From Obelidium mucronatum (Eukaryota > Chytridiomycota > Chytridiomycetes > Chytridiales > Chytriomycetaceae), in NCBI GenBank assembly GCA_025765595.1, contig JAIVFH010000003.1, positions 248,001 through 312,000 of the forward strand: a DNA stretch of 64,000 nt, written 5' to 3'. Below the pieces are notes generated by a model, which saw only the letters and a program-made list of their open reading frames with translations, was not told the DNA's origin and searched no databases. A program made the translations under genes and the position numbers. Each line of letters opens with the position of its first letter. Position 1 is the stretch's first letter. Positions 44,946-56,196 of the stretch are shown here, one piece after another.

Positions 44946-47122
44946 ACTTGAAAGAACTCAGCGAGAAGTGGCTTTATGCCATGTATGAAGAGCAGCGGCA
45001 GCTAACGGTTATGACGAACATTGCTGGTCATTCGAGAACAGCTGGAGTTTACAAGCGAGTGAGTCTGCAAAGCCAGCATCTTAGTTGTTTTCAACGGATT
45101 TCGTCAGGCTCATCGTATTCGCTGCATTGATTAACAGGCGTTCGACGAGCTATGCAAGTACCCCCTAGCCATCAGCTCACTGCGCGAGCTAGTTGTTGTA
45201 AAAGGAATTGGACCTGGTATCATCAAAACTCTAGAGTTGAAACTTGAAGCCCATTTGAGGCAAGGCAGAGAAGAGGCTCCCAACAGGGCTCAACCAACTC
45301 AAAACGCACAATTACCAAGAAATCTGTCGATACCACGCGACAAAGGTTCGTCTCTTATATTTCGAAGACGAACGATTGATGTGCCCTTAAATGCACAGAT
45401 GTTGTTGATGCAGTAGATCCGCATCCGTCCAAGAAAAGACGTAGAACCAATGCTGAATATGTCCCTAAATACCGATCTGGGGCCTGGAGTATTCTTGTAA
45501 CACTTAATGGCGCGAAAGGCTATATGACCAAACACGAAATCATCAAAATGGGCCAAGAACACGCCGATATGCCTCTTGATGCTCCAATGAATGGTTCCTA
45601 CTATAGCGGCTGGTCTTCGATGGCGAATCTCCTTGAAAAAGAAGTGGGTTTTACCGTTCCAACTGTAATAATTTGTTAGCTGACGTATTCGATAATTTAA
45701 TCAGCTTGTTATGAAATATGGTAGTCCACCACGATTTATATTGTCGGAGGAAGGAGTCGCACTTGTTGAACGGATGCTTGCTTCGTTGAATGGAAATAAG
45801 GCGATAGAGTCTCAAAATGATGATGGTGGTATTGATGTTCTTGATCAAGCTCCATCTGTTTCAAACTGGCCGTTGGGTACCCAAGCGCTAACATCCACGG
45901 TATCTGCGCTAAGCAATTCAAGCTCAAGTGGATCCAGCTTTATTTCCACCGTTCCATCAGTACTTAGAAGAACTCAATCGAATCTCTCAACAGTCTCGGC
46001 GTCCGAGCCACTGGATGATATGCCAGTGCATAATCTTACACTTCCTGCTGGATCATTTGACATAGTGCTTGTCCTTGACAATCGCGAAGTCAAAAATGGT
46101 AAAAGTCGGGATTTCTTCAAAAATGGATTGGCTGAGAAAAATATCAAGTTTGTGAACCGATCCTTGGATCTAGGAGATGTGACGTGGATTGCTAGACCGA
46201 AATGCGTCGGTAAGGAAATGAAGACGAATTTGAAGGTTTGCTCAGGCTTGCTCCAGGGGATTATCATGGAGACGAAGAAATAATGTTGGAGTACATTCTT
46301 GAAAGAAAGACTCTGGATGATTTGGTATCTAGCATAAAGGACGGACGATTCAAGGAACAAAAGGTGACTTGTTTTTTACTTATAAGTTCTTATTTGTTAA
46401 TTTGCCTGACTAACGCGCGCTGAAAGTTTCGTCTTTCTGATTGTGGTATTCCGAACGTTATATATCTGGTTGAAGAAGTCAATACGGAAAGTGCAGCCGT
46501 GTTTGGATATGAAGGTGTCTACACTGCAATCACTCAAACTCAGGTTGAAAATGGATTTTTCGTCAAAAAGACATATTCGGCAGAGGATTCATTGGCCTAT
46601 TTGGTCTCCATGACCAACTTTTTGAAGCAGATTTACAGGGTATGATCCTTTAATTCGAAACAATTTCAACGGTAACACCGCCCAAAAGGATAAGACTCTA
46701 GTGTTTGAAAGTTCACGCAAGCTCGAAAAGAGCGTGAAGTCACAAGGCACAACTATTTACTCGATATCGTTTGCTTTATTTTGTCAGCGAACGTCGAAAA
46801 CCAAGAACTTCTGTTTGGGGGATGTTTGGATCAGGCAATTATTAACTATTCCTGGGATGAGTTCTGAAAAGGCATGTTTCTTTGCAAGAACGTATAAAAC
46901 CGGTGCCAGGTAATATAATCTGAAATATCGTGGTTGCTGACAATCCGAAACAACAGTTTCTTCAAAGCTTTGGTGCGATGCTCCAATGACGCTGAACGAG
47001 AAAAACTGATTCAAGACGCTGGGGGAGAGGGTAGGAAAGCAATTGGCGCAGCGTTGGGGAAAAAGATGTTGTCGGTGTTTTGGAGATCGGAGCTATCAAC
47101 AATTCCTTTCAGAGATTCTTAA
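44924..47122 (+). CDS. MUS81: Crossover-junction endonuclease MUS81
   Basis: Structure-selective nuclease (with Eme1) for stalled forks and recombination intermediates, nucleus. About ten short exons. N-terminal helix-hairpin-helix: YKRAFDELCKYPLAISSLRELVVVKGIGPGIIKTLE. A winged-helix part follows: LNGAKGYMTKHEIIKMGQEH. Then a Ser-rich linker and the XPF/ERCC4 nuclease domain: FDIVLVLDNREVK, LGDVTWIARPK and EYILERKTLDDLVSSIKDGRF, with the ERK active-site triplet intact. C-terminal HhH: IPGMSSEKACFFARTYKTG. The stop is TAA near 47122. It converges with TOP3, the stops being about 90 nt apart. Confidence 0.95.
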
Positions 47123-47211
47123 ATAAACTAGTCTACGGAAAGAGATTTCACTGGGATGTGGAAAACGCGACTCAAATTTTAGTAATTTATTTGAAATGAC
47201 ACTGATTGGAA

Positions 47212-49728
47212 TCACATTGCGTTGTTGAACTGATCGAGGAGAGTCTTTTTGGAGAAAAATGTGTGTGAATACAAATTGGGCGAGACCGTCAAAACCAATT
47301 CACCTGTTTCAGTATTTGAATTCCAACGTTTGCTTCACGAAACGCGTTCTTATAGTGCAAAATATCTTCAGTGAGGACATCAGCTTTCGTTCTGGCTCCT
47401 TCAAATATACGTTTGATGTTGACTTCCAACTGTTGAATTTAATAAAAACCTTGCACTTTTACATTAAGAAATACTGAACTTGACTTCGCAGATATGGTTT
47501 TGACAAGGACACTCGCATTTCCATGTTCCTATAGCCCAACACTAAACCCATTCCCAGCGGCGTTGGCATAAACTTATCGCCATCTTTGTTTACATATTCT
47601 CGCTCTTGAATCTTTTTAATATGTTCATGAATTGTCGCATCCGTTCCTTTTGGGTAACATCGAAAAACATTTATCAGAACGTTCTGTTTGGTTTTGTTCA
47701 AGTTACCAATGCTAGACTCCTCCATCCTTTCAATCAATTGTCGTTCGTTCAAACAAGAGGGGCGTGTAGTAATCCCCTGCCTAAGTAGCAAGGACTCTGG
47801 AAGCATTGTTTCACCCTGCAGGAAGTTAGGTATGGCCTTATCCGACCAAGACTCATATATATACACTTCCAAGTAGTTACGAACTTCCACTTCTTCTCCT
47901 ATTCACAAACTTTTCAGTATTGATGCAGTAGCGAAGAGAAAAAGAAACCTGTGGCTTGGAACTTTTCATCATCAATTCGAATGTCGATTGTTGTAATGAA
48001 TCCTTTGGCATTGTCCGAACAGCAAGCGAGGAAACGTCTTGTAATGAATTCATACAGCCTCTTCTCGTCTCCCACCATTTCCCCGTTTCCGCCAACTAAG
48101 ATCAATTTCAGATTCAATATTCGTTTCAAGCCCACGTACCAGTCGGATGAATCGGCGGATGGGCTTCGTCATTATTCTTTCCTGCTCGAGGCTTCTTGAA
48201 ACCACCACGCTCAAGACTGATGAAGAAACAGGAGTTAAGTGATAAAAAATCAAATTGAAGATGAGCTTTGTACACACCTAGTAGCGAATGCGCCCCACAC
48301 TGGACTTCTCTCTTGTGCTTGAATTAGCTCATGAAAATCAAAAGAATCCAAAAAAATGTCGGTTTCGGTTCTCGGGTAACTAATCCATTGCTTTCGATAC
48401 AGGTTCTCTGCTGTCTTCTTCCAATAAACAAAAGCCATCAGATATTCTGAGCGTAAAACGAAAATAGACTCGCCTCCATCACTTTATGCGCAGACATTCG
48501 AAGACGAGAAGTACAGAATTTCATCATTTCGATCGTTGTCAACGGAAGAGGTTTCCTGTAATATTTATTTAGTTGCGTATTCTCAGCACGTGATGCAAAC
48601 CATTTCTCCTTGGGCTTTCTGGCAACATTTGTAACGGTAGCCATTGGATTCTCAACGCAAGCTTCATAAATAGCTGTGGCTACGCGATGATTAAAGATTG
48701 GCTTCCGGCACCATCCAAAGAAGCACTCCATCCCATCTTTTTTCAACACAACTTGGATCTTCCAGAACAATTCTTCCTTAAATCGAGCACATTTTTCATA
48801 CTGATCCACAATAAATCCCAGAGTTGGAAATTGGCAAGATCCTGTGACACAAACAAATGTAAATTTGATTGATGCAACGTTTTGCTCATGAATTCAAACC
48901 ATAGCTTATAATCATTCCGTCCAGTTGATTGAATTGCTGCCGCAGTTGTAAGGTTTGAAATCGAGTGAAAGCAGCGCCAATTCTTAAGTCTAATTCTTGC
49001 CTTGCCTCCACAGCAGCTACTTTTAGCATATCCATATTACCAAGAGTCCGCCATGCTTGATGTATCTCCCTGGATTTGGTGAAAATTAAATGGTTTAGTG
49101 TGTGCACTACGCGATGTACACAGACTAACCTATCTTGAATAACGGAGAACTTCGCACGTTTCACTGTCAGTCGTGGATTTGCCTGTTTACAAACTTCCAC
49201 AATTTCATTCCCAATACTCTCTCCTTCGAGATCACAATCAGTCCAGATAATCAGGTATTGAGCCCCCCTGGACTGCTCTTGCAAGTTCTTTTTGATTGAT
49301 TCCATGTCCTAACAGGAAGGAATGCTGAAGATTCTGTGACGAGGCTAAAACTTGTTGTTACCTTACTGACGAACTTAACCACTGGTACTTCAAAGCATAC
49401 TGACGGATCGTAGTTTTCCCATCGTTTGTAGTCAGGTGGGAAGTCAAGTGAACACAAATGACCAGATACTGATGTCATCACAACTTGGTTGTTGCTCTGT
49501 CCCATGAAATCGGTGGTAAAGCAATAGTTCTTGATGTATTTGTTGTCGGTTTGGCGCTGTGAATTTGTTTAGTAGGCGAAACGCAGGCTACAACTCTTAC
49601 CGTTTGAACTCCTCCTCGGCCAAGAATGTTGGCAACCCCTTTTGCGATCTATCGAGAGTTTTAGCCTTTGTCGCAATTGCCAGACAGTCGCGAACCATGT
49701 TCTTCTCGGCGACGCATAGAATCTTCAT
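47212..49728 (-). CDS. TOP3: DNA topoisomerase III
   Basis: Type IA topoisomerase; with RecQ helicase and Rmi1 it dissolves double Holliday junctions. The first exon (49696-49728) encodes only MKILCVAEKNM. A 47-nt intron with a GTTCGC donor joins it to IAKGVANILGRGGVQTR, restoring the canonical toprim start; reading through instead gives an unrelated sequence. Toprim continues with WTDCDLEGESIGNEI. Domains follow: SCQFPTLGFIVDQYEK, LRMSAHKVMEA, the catalytic Tyr motif QWISYPRTETD, then GGFKKPRAGKN, DEAHPPIHPT, GTDATIHEHIKKIQER and LGMGLVLGY. The last two exons give LEVNIKRIFEGARTK and, after another intron, TLLDQFNNAM. There is no C-terminal GRF or zinc-finger tail as in animal TOP3A. Confidence 0.94.
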
Positions 49729-50306
49729 TTGGTAGTGTTTTTGTTTCGGACGACTTCATCACGTTTAAATAATAAATTTTGTTTACTCCTCCACATGCCT
49801 AATTCGCTCTAATTCGCCTTTTTTAATTATTTAACGCTTTTTCGCTGGTTTAAGAAAAGAACGTGTATCGAAGATTCCAAATCAGAAAAATCAGTGAGCT
49901 GTTCATGAGTTTAAAGCCAGCGCTGGGCTTCAAGCTTGCTTGACTCGCTTAGTTTTTGTTTTGTGGTGTTGTCTTCAGTGTTTATTGATTTCAGTGTCAT
50001 TCCTTCGTTCTTTCCTTCTTTCCAAAAACGTAAGCACTCCATCATCCATCACCACCCACATCAGCCATCGGGACATCAACAGCACATCAGCGACGAGTAC
50101 TTCACAGCTGAATTCGCCATTCCGTGTAGCTTGCGTCAGTGTTGTTCGATGTGTTTTAGTTAAGGACGATGGACGATGCATGACGTTGAAGCGGATGTCT
50201 TGATGGCTGCCTGTCCGCTGTATCGATGTTTCGAAGGATCTCTCGCAAGGAGCTTACTGGAAACGTAGTTTGGCTCTATAAACAGAACATTGACATCCAA
50301 AAACAG
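49729..50306. promoter_or_regulatory. Divergent TOP3 / RPS9 upstream region
   Basis: About 580 nt between two divergent start codons. No supported coding exon. CAG directly before the RPS9 ATG (50304-50306) looks like a splice acceptor, so a 5' UTR exon and intron of RPS9 probably lie here, as is common for ribosomal protein genes. Confidence 0.5.
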
Positions 50307-50934
50307 ATGCCAGTCATCAACGGATCCAAGACCGCCAAGGTCCCAAAGCGCCCATACGAGTCCGCCCGTCTCGACGCTGAACTCAAGCTTGCCGGAGAAT
50401 ACGGTCTCAAGAACAAGCGTGAGATTTACCGTGTCGGTCTCACCCTCTCCAAGATCCGTCGTGCTGCTCGTGACTTGCTCATGAGAGCTGAGAAGGACCC
50501 ACGTCGTTTGTTCGAGGGTAACGCTCTCATCAGACGTCTTATTCGTATCGGAGTGTTGACTGAGGACAAGGCCAAGCTCGATTACGTTTTGGGTCTTAAG
50601 ATCGAAGATTTCCTTGAGCGTCGTCTCCAGACTCAGGTCTTCCAGCTCGGATTGGCCAAGTCTATCCACCACGCCCGTGTCTTGATCAAGCAAAGACACA
50701 TTCGGTTGGTGCTTCTTTTCATTCTCTGTGTGTGTGTTGCTTATACTTCTCTTTTTTAGTGTTGGTAAGCAGATCGTCGATGTTCCTTCCTTCATCGTTC
50801 GTCTTGACTCCCAGAAGCACATCGACTTCGCCCTTACCTCCCCATACGGTGGTGGTCGTCCAGGTCGTTGCCAGCGCAAGAGAGCCAAGGCTGCTGAAGC
50901 TGGTGATGGTGCTGAAGAAGAAGAAGAAGAGTAA
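50307..50934 (+). CDS. RPS9: 40S ribosomal protein S9 (uS4)
   Basis: Small-subunit ribosomal protein. Exons 50307-50704 and 50760-50934 give 190 aa. The sequence is highly conserved: [59 protein letters not shown] (S4 RNA-binding domain), then [38 protein letters not shown]. It ends in an acidic [12 protein letters not shown] tail. The intron has a GTTGGT donor and a T-rich acceptor. The ATG at 50307 was chosen because family homology begins there; an upstream in-frame ATG at 50226 would add an unrelated N-terminus. Confidence 0.97.
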
Positions 50935-51080
50935 ATGTCTTGATCTTCAACGCTGCTTTAATGTGATGTGTGTTGTGATGGTTGGGTCAATTATTACTCA
51001 AATAAAAGCGGGTTATTCTGTTAATTTCACATTCAGAAATAGAAGGATACAAAATTGTTCATTTAATTATCAAGTAGAAA

Positions 51081-52709
51081 TTAAGGTTTCGACAACGCCG
51101 ACAATTTGCTCAATCCCTTTTCAAATGAAGAAGTACGCTGCAAACCACCCAAAGCACTGCTGCCACTAGACGTTGACGGATTGTTGGCAATGGCAGAAGA
51201 CAGGTTACTTAATTTACTCAAGCCCTTTTCTGCAGACGGTGTTCTTTGGAGTCCAATAGATGATGAATGTGAAAACGAAGAGGTGGCACCGGCATTTGCC
51301 ATAACTTGGATTCCTTTGCTTCCCAAACCAGTAGTTGTTGACCGAATATTAATGCCAAAATTTCCGTCATCATCGCTCTCGCTTTCCTCGTCATCGGTGT
51401 CCAAATCCCTATTACGTGGAACCTGGCTCACCAACAAGTCAGATTCATCATCAGACAGAGCAGAAGCGAACTCCGCTTTCCTGGATGCCAGAATTACTTC
51501 TGAGGCAACAGCACCAGCTTGCTCGCCATCATCATCATCATCATCCTCATCGTCATCGATACCAAAACTAATAACTTTGGTTCGAGACGGGGCAGCCAGA
51601 GCAGTTGCTGGAATCTCTTCAGCAAAACGAAGAGTCTTTGTCGCAGCAGGACTGGAAGTCACATTAGATGATGCAAAGCTGTCCATAGATTCAGCTTCTG
51701 ATCCAGATCTATCAGTAACAGCAAGTCTCGCTTTGTCTTGTGCTGCCGATCTGCGCTCGCGTTCAGCTGCAGACGCCAAAAAAAAGTCCGCCTTTTTTCC
51801 AGTCAAGGGAGCAATTGCGGCCTGACGTTCAAAATTGGATCGGATGCTCATTTTCGTTGCTCCAAAGTCCAAGTTACGGGGAGCGTTGCTGCCCTGCGCC
51901 TGCTGTTGTTGCATAGAAGAGGAGAAGAGGTCAGGGTCGGAGGAGGCACGAGTGATTCCCGCGAGAAACAAATCGCGGATATTGTTGGGATTGGCTACAG
52001 GAGCAGCTGGGTTTGTTGAATTGGTGAAGTTTTTTAGAGCCGGTTTTAGGTGTGACTGGTGTTGCTGTTGCTGTTGATGGGCAGCGCAAACCGCACAGCC
52101 AAGACAGTCGGCAGTTCCACAGACAGGAGCTGATTGAATATTCTGAGCGGCTTTGTATGCAGCTTGTAGTTGTAAAAGTGGCTCATATGTGTGGAACGGA
52201 CCATAGAGCCAATTCACATCTCCGTCCTTATTCCTGAATACAAAGGGAACGAAATCAGCAACCTAATACACCCATAGCCAAAAATGAAGGATGGAGGGTG
52301 GAGAGGACCAAGCAACCAAAAAAGACAAAAATATAGACCGACAGCGAGTCATCACAACGGCCCGAGCAGATCACCGTCGTTTCGTTGAAATAAAGACAAT
52401 GCAATGATAATACTAACCAATTGAGTGTGACTGGTGAGATTGTTTTAAGGGCAAACTTCATCTGGAAAAACTTCCGCCAACTGGCGTTTTCCAATCTGTT
52501 CGAAGAGATAAGTTAATGCTTAGAAGACCCGTTGTATAATAAGATGGGGTGAGGGCGATGCTCAACATGTGGCTGGTTCAAGAGAGTGGTGTCATAGTGG
52601 CATACCTTCTACCGTTGATCAAAGAGTCCTTGTTCTTGGTTGCATTACGCCAGCATTGATGAAGATCAAATTCGTTGAAGTTATGGGACAGGTAGTCCAC
52701 GGCAGTCAT
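51081..52709 (-). CDS. DUF1752 (areA GATA-like) domain protein
   Basis: Fungal regulatory protein; relatives include PP1/SNF1-pathway and nitrogen regulators (family knowledge). Minus exons 52606-52709, 52418-52495 and 51081-52233 give 444 aa in frame. The DUF1752 block spans all three exons: FDLHQCWRNATKNKDSLINGR, LENASWRKFFQ and LKTISPVTLNWNKDGDVNWLYGP. The rest is Ser/Asp-rich and disordered, with an Asp-rich run (FGIDDDEDDDDDDGEQ) and a duplicated C-terminal peptide, LQRTPSAEKGLSKLSNLSS and LQRTSSFEKGLSKLSALSK, each with an RTxS basophilic phosphosite-like motif. Confidence 0.75.
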
Positions 52710-52799
52710 TATTGACTTGGAGTTGGAAGGATTTTGGGAGCAAATGTAAACCGAAGAACCCCAAACAAGTGGAAAGTTATTGTGTCTTTTTCTTAAAAT

Positions 52800-54225
52800 T
52801 CAAATCAAATCATCGTGTTCAAATGGCGAACAAGGAAACGCGGCTCTTGTATACTTCGATCGGCATATTGGGCAAACATGTGCTGCGCAGCCGCTGTTAA
52901 ACTTTTCCATGTTCGTGATACACTTCCAGTGAAACAAGTGGCCACATGACAGCATGGCTACTTTTCTCTTGCTCAGAGCCCGAACGGAGTGCGCGTCGGC
53001 TGCCACAGCGATTTCACCTTTCTCAGTCTTTGGGGTGAGATCACAAAGACAAATGGAACAGGGCTCTTCGAGTGGATTTTCTTTTCGATTATAGATTTTT
53101 TCAACTACCTCGTCCCAGTCTTGCGGCTCTGTATAAAACGCTGAAAACCTGTGAAGAGAAATTCGATAAGTTTAGGGCTGGTTCCCAAGCCCCCAAGCCC
53201 AAACAACCCCTTACTTTTCGAACGTGTCTCGAGATATCTTTAATGATTGCTCCATGTCTCTAAATACCTGGAGTGTAAACCTCGTCAGAAATAGCAAGAG
53301 ATAACGTTCTGTATATACCTGTTCAATTTCGCAGTTGTCATTTTGAATTTGCCGACTCAGTGACTGATTCAAAGAACTGAGTTTTTCCATATGATATCGT
53401 CTTTTTAAAAGAGGATGATTCGGAATATGCTCCCGACGATGTTTCAAATAGAGCCTTCTGCACTGCCACATCCTCCAAACGGATTGGATTTTTACTGCGG
53501 CATCATTGTAATACACTGATGCGGCATCTGATGTCACCAAAGTTTCGTAACCTGTTGTTCGACACAGAGGACATCTATAAAAGGTATAAATTTCAAGGAC
53601 AAGGAACGATGAGTCACAATTGCACTGGCCTTTTTGAATGAGTGTGCTTTTCGTAAGACTTTATGCAGGCTTGATGAAATGAATGTCCGCAGGACAGTAT
53701 AACCTGTTCGTTGAGTTGTCAACGGGGCAGAAAACAGAAATTTGAGAGCTTTGAAACCTGACTTAACGCCGCGAAAGGCTCACAGCAAATTGCGCAATCT
53801 GTGCGATAGGTTCCATGTGTTGATTTTGCCTTTTCTTTAACTTCGTTCCACTGGTTTTTCGTAAGTAGTTTTGGTGGGGATTCTATAATTCCTATTTTCT
53901 GAGCCAGAGTAATTTTGGGGGGTTTGTCTAAAACTATATCAGGTTGCAGTTTGACTGGATTGACACGCGATGAATGGAGGGTATGCTGTGGTGGCGCGTT
54001 AGTTTTCAGAGTTGAAGGGGTCATGTTGCAGTTGGTTGGTGTTCTGGAATTGGTAACAATCTTTGGAAGGCGAATATGCATCAGATTTTGGCGTCTTTTG
54101 GATTCTCTTTCCCACTTTTCTCTTTGCTTTGAGGTTGTCTTTGACATGGTCGTTGATTCCTTTTGGCCAAAATAATGATCTTGCAGTGCTGCTGCCCATA
54201 CTGTGACCTTCCGAGGATCAGACAT
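52800..54225 (-). CDS. RNF32: RING finger protein 32 homologue (RING - IQ - RING)
   Basis: Putative E3 ubiquitin ligase, associated with ciliated or sperm cells in animals (family knowledge), which suits a zoospore-forming fungus. Order: VWAAALQDHYFGQ; ITLAQKIGIIESPPKLL; RING 1 (CAICCEPF...SCGHSFHQACI...CP.C); IQ motif AAVKIQSVWRMWQCRRLYLKH; helical linker; RING 2 (CSICLCDL...LSCGHLFHWKCI...CPICRSKY). It ends FEHDDLI. Homology to RNF32 starts at about the ATG at 54225, used here. An upstream in-frame ATG at 54366 would overlap the bL21m stop as TAATG. Confidence 0.87.
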
Positions 54226-54365
54226 TGAGCTATATATTTCTGATGGAATGGCTCGAGTCTCAGCAATACTTCGCGCGAAAAGAAGCGTTGACCCGCGATT
54301 TTCAATACAAAAAAGTCGGTTTATTTGTTGCCCCCTCATCATGAACGAAAACAACTCTTCCGTCA

Positions 54366-54902
54366 TTACACCTTATTGATTGAAATCTCGCAAACTCTTA
54401 AAGCTGTATGGTGGTTTCTGTTGACATGAACGGGCTGGTGCCCTCTCTTTTTCCAGTGGTGACGAACAATTTCCTCTGACACGGGGTGCTCAATCACCAC
54501 AGCTTTGACAGTAAAATAGCTGGGGTGAACATATGGGTTTCCTTGCAAGATGAATTCTTCAGATCCAATCTCCCGAACCCGGTCTAGTGTAATTACATCC
54601 CCAAGCTTCAGATCGTTCATGCGCATTGTGACGATAACATCATTGAGTGCAACAAAGTACGGACGTTGCTTCAGCTCAATGATTGCACTAAATGACTTTT
54701 GGGACCGGAAAATGTTAAGTTGGTCCTTGGTTGTAGCTGACCATTCTGATGGAGGTTGATATTCTTTCAGAGCATCTGCTTTCTGAAGTGGCGGTTGAAC
54801 AGGAGAAGACGCTGCGGATGTGGTGAATGAGGCTGCAAATGTAGGTAGAAGCGGTGTCGGCAGGCGGTAGCGAGCAATTGGGTGTAGTGCCCTTCGCAGC
54901 AT
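54366..54902 (-). CDS. Mitochondrial large-subunit ribosomal protein bL21m
   Basis: Single-exon gene of 178 aa. The N-terminus MLRRALHPIARYRLPTPLLP is Arg-rich without acidic residues, a plausible mitochondrial targeting peptide. The L21 fold follows: FSAIIELKQRPYFVALNDVI, DLKLGDVITLDRVREIGSEE, FILQGNPYVHPSYFTVKAVV, then HHWKKRGHQPVHVNRNHHTA and a terminal LRVCEISI. Its TAA overlaps by one base the most upstream possible ATG of RNF32. The start codon is 38 nt from the stop of the next upstream gene. Confidence 0.9.
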   Translation of the reverse strand: MLRRALHPIARYRLPTPLLPTFAASFTTSAASSPVQPPLQKADALKEYQPPSEWSATTKDQLNIFRSQKSFSAIIELKQRPYFVALNDVIVTMRMNDLKLGDVITLDRVREIGSEEFILQGNPYVHPSYFTVKAVVIEHPVSEEIVRHHWKKRGHQPVHVNRNHHTALRVCEISINKV

Positions 54903-54940
54903 TTTCAAAATGTTGGAAAAAAGAAAACTTGGGGGAACTT

Positions 54941-55333
54941 TTACAATAGTCTGATTGCAAATGACAACGAAGAGTAAACAAGTTCCAGCTGGCGATCCTC
55001 GTCTACAGAACCCATTCCAACCACCTTGCACGCATCGCTGGCCTTCTCGATATACATGACAATTTCATCACGTTTTGGACTCGTCCTTATCACGTCCGCC
55101 TTGCCCGCAATTAAAGAAACCCATTTCAATCCCATAGATAATTGATCCAAAATTACAGCTTTGTCGCCATGTAGGACAGACACTTGCCGAGACTCCATTT
55201 CAATCCATCGTCCCAGCGCTAAATTCACACTTTTCCAGAGATCGGACAGGTTGATTGACTTGCCAGACATAAGCTGCACTACTTTCACGTCCGTCCTTTG
55301 ATCCTCCATCAAGTTATCATTGAAGTGATCCAT
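54941..55333 (-). CDS. Small unknown helical protein
   Basis: I do not recognise this gene. It has a single open frame of 130 codons starting MDHFNDNLMEDQRTD. The middle (KSINLSDLWKSVNLALGRWI...QLSMGLKWVSLIAGKADVIR) has the heptad-like spacing of an amphipathic helix, such as a small coiled-coil complex subunit, but nothing specific. It is wedged between two confident minus-strand genes with gaps of 48 and 38 nt, which supports it being a real gene. Confidence 0.55.
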   Translation of the reverse strand: MDHFNDNLMEDQRTDVKVVQLMSGKSINLSDLWKSVNLALGRWIEMESRQVSVLHGDKAVILDQLSMGLKWVSLIAGKADVIRTSPKRDEIVMYIEKASDACKVVGMGSVDEDRQLELVYSSLSFAIRLL

Positions 55334-55381
55334 TAAGCTTGCTATTTTAGCAGCCGGCTTCTGTCAAAGGCTCTGGGTAAG

Positions 55382-56165
55382 CTAGATAAAACAAAAACGC
55401 GATAAAATACTAACATAAAAAGCATCCCTTGGAGAGTCGGAGACAATCGAAACATAAGCATCAGGAACCCATCCTTTCCTCTCCCCTAATTTTCCATACA
55501 GCCAACTATCTTCCTTCTTTAGTATTGTCAGAACAACACCTGCTTTCACAGCGAGGGCATTAGTTGTCCCAGAACCATCGTAATCGTAGAGAATCACAGC
55601 TTGAACTGGCAATTCCATATCGATTGGTATACCTGGTGGACGTTGGATTCCACCCCCAACTAAACCATTCCCAACCGCTCCTCCTCCAGCTGGTCTCCTA
55701 TTATTCATTGAGCTGGTTCCTTCTTCCTCAGTGCTTCCAACTTCTCTCAAACATCCGCTAGGCACCCACCCCATTGATCCAACAGCATTACTTCCTCCTT
55801 CCAGACTCTTTACTGTAAACCAATCACGATCTTTTTTCATCACTTTGAATCGATCTCCAATAACCACATTCAATTCGTCATCTCGGGCGGCTCTGTAATT
55901 GTAGGTTGCCGTAAATATCCTTCCATCCGCCACCGAAGGGGGAACTCCTACTGCTGCAGGAGTTGATGGAAATCGTTTTGAGGCAACAGCTGTCGCGGTA
56001 CTGGGCGTAGGCGTGGTTGTCACAGGGGAGGATACTTCGGAATTCGTTCGCTTAATTGTGAACGACGGTGATCCTTCGTCCTTCATTTTATTTTGTAGAG
56101 CTAGCGGTTTCTCGTCGTAGTTCAAACGGCGCTCTACAATTTTTTGGTTAACCAAGGATGTAACG

Positions 56166-56196
<31 letters not shown>

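Noticed and set aside
49600..49728. A TOP3 with an aberrant toprim start (AEKNMVRDCLAIATKAKT)
   Set aside because: Removing a 47-nt intron with a GTTCGC donor restores the canonical IAKGVANILGRGG sequence, so the odd reading is intronic.
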